From positions 94,462,412 through 94,526,411 of the forward strand of contig CM043963.1 in NCBI GenBank assembly GCA_014529385.2: a DNA stretch of 64,000 nucleotides. The letters run 5' to 3'. Source of the stretch: Adiantum capillus-veneris (taxonomy: Eukaryota > Streptophyta > Polypodiopsida > Polypodiales > Pteridaceae). Shown here piece by piece: positions 57,289-64,000 of this stretch (its first letter is position 1; every line of letters starts with the position of its first letter). The position numbers and the translations under genes were made by a program. Below the pieces are notes generated by a model that was not told the origin of the DNA, did not search any database, and saw only the letters and a list, made by a program, of their open reading frames with translations.

Positions 57289-58842
57289 TGTCATAATAAT
57301 CAATATCTAATTCCCCTAAATGATTTTCTCATGTTAAACTGATCATTTAATATGGGGAAGTGCCAGGGGAGAAAAAGCTAGAATATTGGTTAAGCTAGCA
57401 GACCGGCCACAGTAGGGATCCAAAGGGGGGTCCATCTGCAAAAGAGCCATGTGCAAAAATGGGCTAAAAATACCCTAAGGTTCAGCCCATTAAGACTTCC
57501 AAAATTCAAAGGTTGTGTCCAAAGGTCAACCTTAAGGGAATTGGATGCTTGGTATGTGTACCAAAAAAGTCTTTGCAATCCCTACTTGGGAGGGGGCGAG
57601 CCTTTCTTCTAGGGGATGAGAGAGAAAGCCACACACACACACACACAAGCTCCCTTTACACAAAGGGAATGAGGGACACATGTCAGCTCCCTAGGCCAGA
57701 TGCCCACAAGGTGTACCCAATTCCTATTGGATGGCCTTATAGGTGGACCAATGAGAATTAGGCTAGAGTAAATCTAGTTTAATTAATTTAAAAACACTTA
57801 ATAATAGAACCAATGAGAATTAAGTCCTCTAGAAGACTATTGGACAGTCTCCCAAGAGGTCCAATGAGCATTCGGGAGCCCAATGTCTTGCCTGATTCCT
57901 ATTGGCCAAGAGGCAAAGGGGTCCAATGAGAGTTTAGTTTAATTATTAAATTACGTAAATCTCTCACAAAAGGGGAAAGGGGGACACATGTCTGAAGGCT
58001 ATCACTTATGCTGCTTAATTGTGATAGGCTAGCCCTGGGGAGGTCCAATGGGAGGATAGCAAGAGGAAATAGCAAGAGGGCTCGCCCAAGAGAGAGAGGG
58101 GGCTGATTTTTGCAAGGAATTATCACACACACACACTCTCACACAGTCTATGTGAGAAGTAAAGAATACTATCTCTTCCCAAGCTTTAATGGAGAGCTCA
58201 TCACCTACTCCAAGCTTGTGAGATAGAAGCCTACATCGACATACTCTTGGCATGTGGATGCAAATCCAACCAAGAGCCAAGCTTCAATGCATTCTCATCT
58301 CCTCTACCAAGCTAATTACTAAGCTATGATATGCTAATATGAGTGATTATGTATGAGGAAATGTACATCTTTCTCGTAAGATACTCCTTCTTCCTCTCAA
58401 TCTACTCTCATACCCTGCTAGCTCTCACCATCTTCGAAGGTGTGTGAGGTCTTGGGTCTGAGAACGGGGATAATTGATGTTGTGTTTGCTAAGTGTTTTG
58501 CTTAGTGCATGAAGCTTTCATCTTCATTGCATTAGCTAGTCTTGAAGGAACACAAAGAATTGTATTGTACAATGTCTCGCTTGATGGGAGAAACCATAAT
58601 ACAAAGCCTTTTGGAGGGGGGACTGGCTCCATGCAAATCCGGTCCTCAACTGTTGTCAATAGCTTAATTTCTCTCTCTTTTGAAAGTATTGTTGATGCTA
58701 TCTAACTAGGTGTTATGCTTTTTGTTGCTCTCTCCACCCAAGCACTCTTGTAATTCTCATTAGGAATCTATTCTAATGAAATGCCCACTATGTTCATGCT
58801 AATTTCCTCTACACATAAGCTTTTAGGCCATTAAATGTTACA
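57289..58842. mobile_element. Solo LTR (1554 bp) with perfect 5-bp target duplication
   Basis: The insert starts TGTCATAATAATC and ends AATGTTACA (TG...CA). It is flanked by TTTGC at 57284-57288 and 58843-58847. Related copies have a single TTTGC at the empty site (54116-54120). No internal duplication or coding frame is visible, so a solo LTR is more likely than a complete element. Orientation is not determined. Confidence 0.82.
57726..58049. promoter_or_regulatory. Cluster of CCAAT/ATTGG motifs in the solo LTR
   Basis: CCAAT at 57748, 57810, 57861, 57880, 57923 and 58045; ATTGG at 57726, 57839 and 57901. Several share CCAATGAGAATT context. This is compatible with NF-Y binding in an LTR promoter, but no TATA box or start site has been placed. 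Confidence 0.4.
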
Positions 58843-60295
58843 TTTGCAATCAAATTTCCAAGGTAAAAACAAGAAGTAATCAGCTCAACCAAGCCAAATC
58901 CTCAAGTATGAACTCCCCTGTTTTTTTGTTGAATGTATCTTATCCTATTGCAACCATCAGAATATGGCACCATAACCAGCAACTTACCTTCCAGTAATCA
59001 GAATCTTGCATGCAAATCCAGCATCCCCACCAGGCATTCAGCCATTATCCTTACCATTAGTGTCAAAAACCAGAATAATAACCATATACATGAAATATCT
59101 GATATCAGCATGCAGTTCACCACCAATCAAGAAGCCAACAACACAAAAGTAAATCCCTTTATTAATGCGAGCAGCCAGTAACCAATTTCTTAAAAGAATC
59201 CCAAAAAGCCCAGTATTCGAATATGGCAGTATTCTAGTTAACTAGAGAGTTTTTTGCATAGTCATCACCATCACCATTTTTTTAGCAGAGGATCAATCAG
59301 TATCACATACAAAAGCCCAAATCAGTATCATCACCAAATTTAGTGCATAACCAGCCATATTACCAGCTTTACTGTTATCTTTTACCAGTCAAGCAACCAA
59401 AAAGAGAGAGAGAGAGAGATCTTTTGCTGATGTGAAAATACAAAAGGAATCCCAAAAGATCATTTCTTAAAAAAGTTTCTTTTAATCCTGTATTATAGTC
59501 AGATATCAGAGCATGAGATCAATGAAAACCTATGAGTTGTCGCTATGCCAAGTAATTTTCCAAGCAGCTAAGGAAGACCAAGCCTAAGTGAGGGGAAAAC
59601 ACCCTCACCTTGTACAGTGGAGGAAGCAGGGATGCAATCGGACATATATTCATTAAGCGTGATGCCGCGGCCACCTCGAATCGAAGAGTGTAAGAGGTAA
59701 TCTGGGTAGGATTCCATCAATGAGTGGGAGGTTGGGAGGCTAGGGCCAGCGACTTTTCCTTTATGCAAGTTTGTCTGCGCGGGGTAGTGATGTAGTATGG
59801 TTGTCGCGACAGCACAGTGAAAAACCTAAGTAGGAATAGTGAATTAGAAAGCTTCCTAGGTTTTTTGGAGGGGCCAAAGAGTAAGTTTTAGCTAACAACT
59901 AAAACTAGTAGGAGGTAGATCAGGGGATAGTACCCATAGGGTAGCCAGAACAAAATGATGGGCAAGCTTTAGCTTTATGGTAACTAGCTCGAATGCTTAA
60001 CCAATGTGATCCATATAACAAATTAAGAATTTGTACAGCACGAGTAATCCCTTACCTGGAAACAATTTAAGTTAAGTGCTTGAGCTCAGACAGTGATTCG
60101 GAGTATAGTCTACCACCCCTTCCAGATGAGGTGGTAGAGCCACCACAGCCCCAAGGCAGCATGTAAAACATAAGGGAAAATCCCCTAAAGCCACAATAGA
60201 ACATTAATCAAGCCCCATAGATGCTATCTAGTTCAGACGTCATGACCAAGTGTGTGTGTGTGTGTGTGTGTATAGATATGGTCATCTGCTGTGAC

Positions 60296-63710
<3,415 letters not shown>

Positions 63711-63836
63711 TCAGTCTTCATTTAAGTCAACATACATATCGATCTCATCATCACTTCCAACAAATTCTAATGCATCATCCTCTAGTTCATCATCCACATC
63801 CATAACATTCTCATCAGAGCCTTCATTATGACTTTC
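63711..63836 (-). CDS. Possible acidic terminal exon of a gene extending beyond the window
   Basis: The minus strand has a good acceptor (CATCTTCCTTTGTTCATAG) at 63837, then 41 codons and TGA. The peptide begins ESHNEGSDENVMDVDDELED, continues with FVGSDDEIDMYVDLNED, and is very acidic. Codons are typical and stop-free, whereas the 160 bp upstream look intronic. Acidic C-termini of this kind occur in many proteins, including hAT transposases and chaperones, so identity is unknown. The upstream exons would lie right of 64000. Confidence 0.35.
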   Translation of the reverse strand, partial: ESHNEGSDENVMDVDDELEDDALEFVGSDDEIDMYVDLNED

Positions 63837-64000
63837 CTATGAACAAAGGAAGATGTATCACCTCTTATTTTGAATAACTTGATTCTTTTCCCTGCGATGG
63901 GAATCTTCATTTTTGTCCCATCTATTTATGCAAGGTATAAGTTACATTCCCACTTTATATTGAACAAGCTCAATTTAGAAACTACAAGGTTAAATTAAGG

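Overview
This window is nuclear DNA of a land plant with a large, repeat-rich genome. The evidence is plant-type Ty3/gypsy retroelements, LTRs of 0.9-2.4 kb, a GT-AG intron, CACTA-like inverted termini, a FAR1/MULE-style SWIM finger and long dinucleotide arrays. I cannot name the species. No intact conventional host gene, rRNA or tRNA was recognised; almost everything explained is transposon-derived and decayed. Stops inside the old reading frames are mostly TAG or TGA where CAG, CGA or TGG would fit, the mark expected of long-term cytosine methylation and deamination. Layout: (1) 1-14216, minus strand, an Athila/Tat-like Ty3/gypsy element: LTR 13312-14216, primer-binding site, long leader, gag, protease, RT, RNase H, integrase, then an unexpected second retropepsin-like domain after the integrase; its far LTR lies beyond the window. 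A near-perfect 24-bp palindrome recurs in its non-coding ends. (2) 14223-16020, plus, LTR and gag start of a second family. (3) 16021-19570, minus, remnant with a coiled-coil gag-like frame, polypurine tract (PPT) and LTR. (4) 19571-23920, plus, non-autonomous 'family A' LTR element (LTRs beginning TGTAATGGGCC) without coding capacity. (5) 24163-26195, microsatellite, tandem repeat, a near-perfect 50-bp-arm hairpin and a 235-bp-arm foldback. (6) 27440-30343, minus, LTR-like motif and a decayed unrecognised coding region. (7) 30746-32093, terminal-inverted-repeat transposon with TTAA on both sides. (8) 32100-33500 low-complexity DNA. (9) 33921-34285, SWIM zinc-finger remnant, and 35263-36866, decayed two-exon gene. 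(10) 37385-42715, no genes seen. (11) 42716-50204, minus, gag-only/non-autonomous LTR element with an acidic repeat protein, abutting (12) 50210-53979, plus, an LTR element with gag-like acidic protein; their LTRs face each other in inverted orientation across 5 bp. (13) 53980-60410, minus, two family A internal regions sharing one LTR, with a solo LTR nested inside (perfect 5-bp target duplication). (14) 60411-64000 mostly unassigned, with a possible acidic terminal exon at 63711-63836. Nothing here works together as one pathway. The non-autonomous elements keep cis signals (LTR, PBS, PPT) and sometimes a gag-like frame but no enzymes, so they would have depended on proteins supplied in trans. 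The observations most worth following are the protease-like domain behind the integrase, the recurrent palindrome, PPT-like tracts embedded in a coding repeat, and the small inverted-repeat elements.
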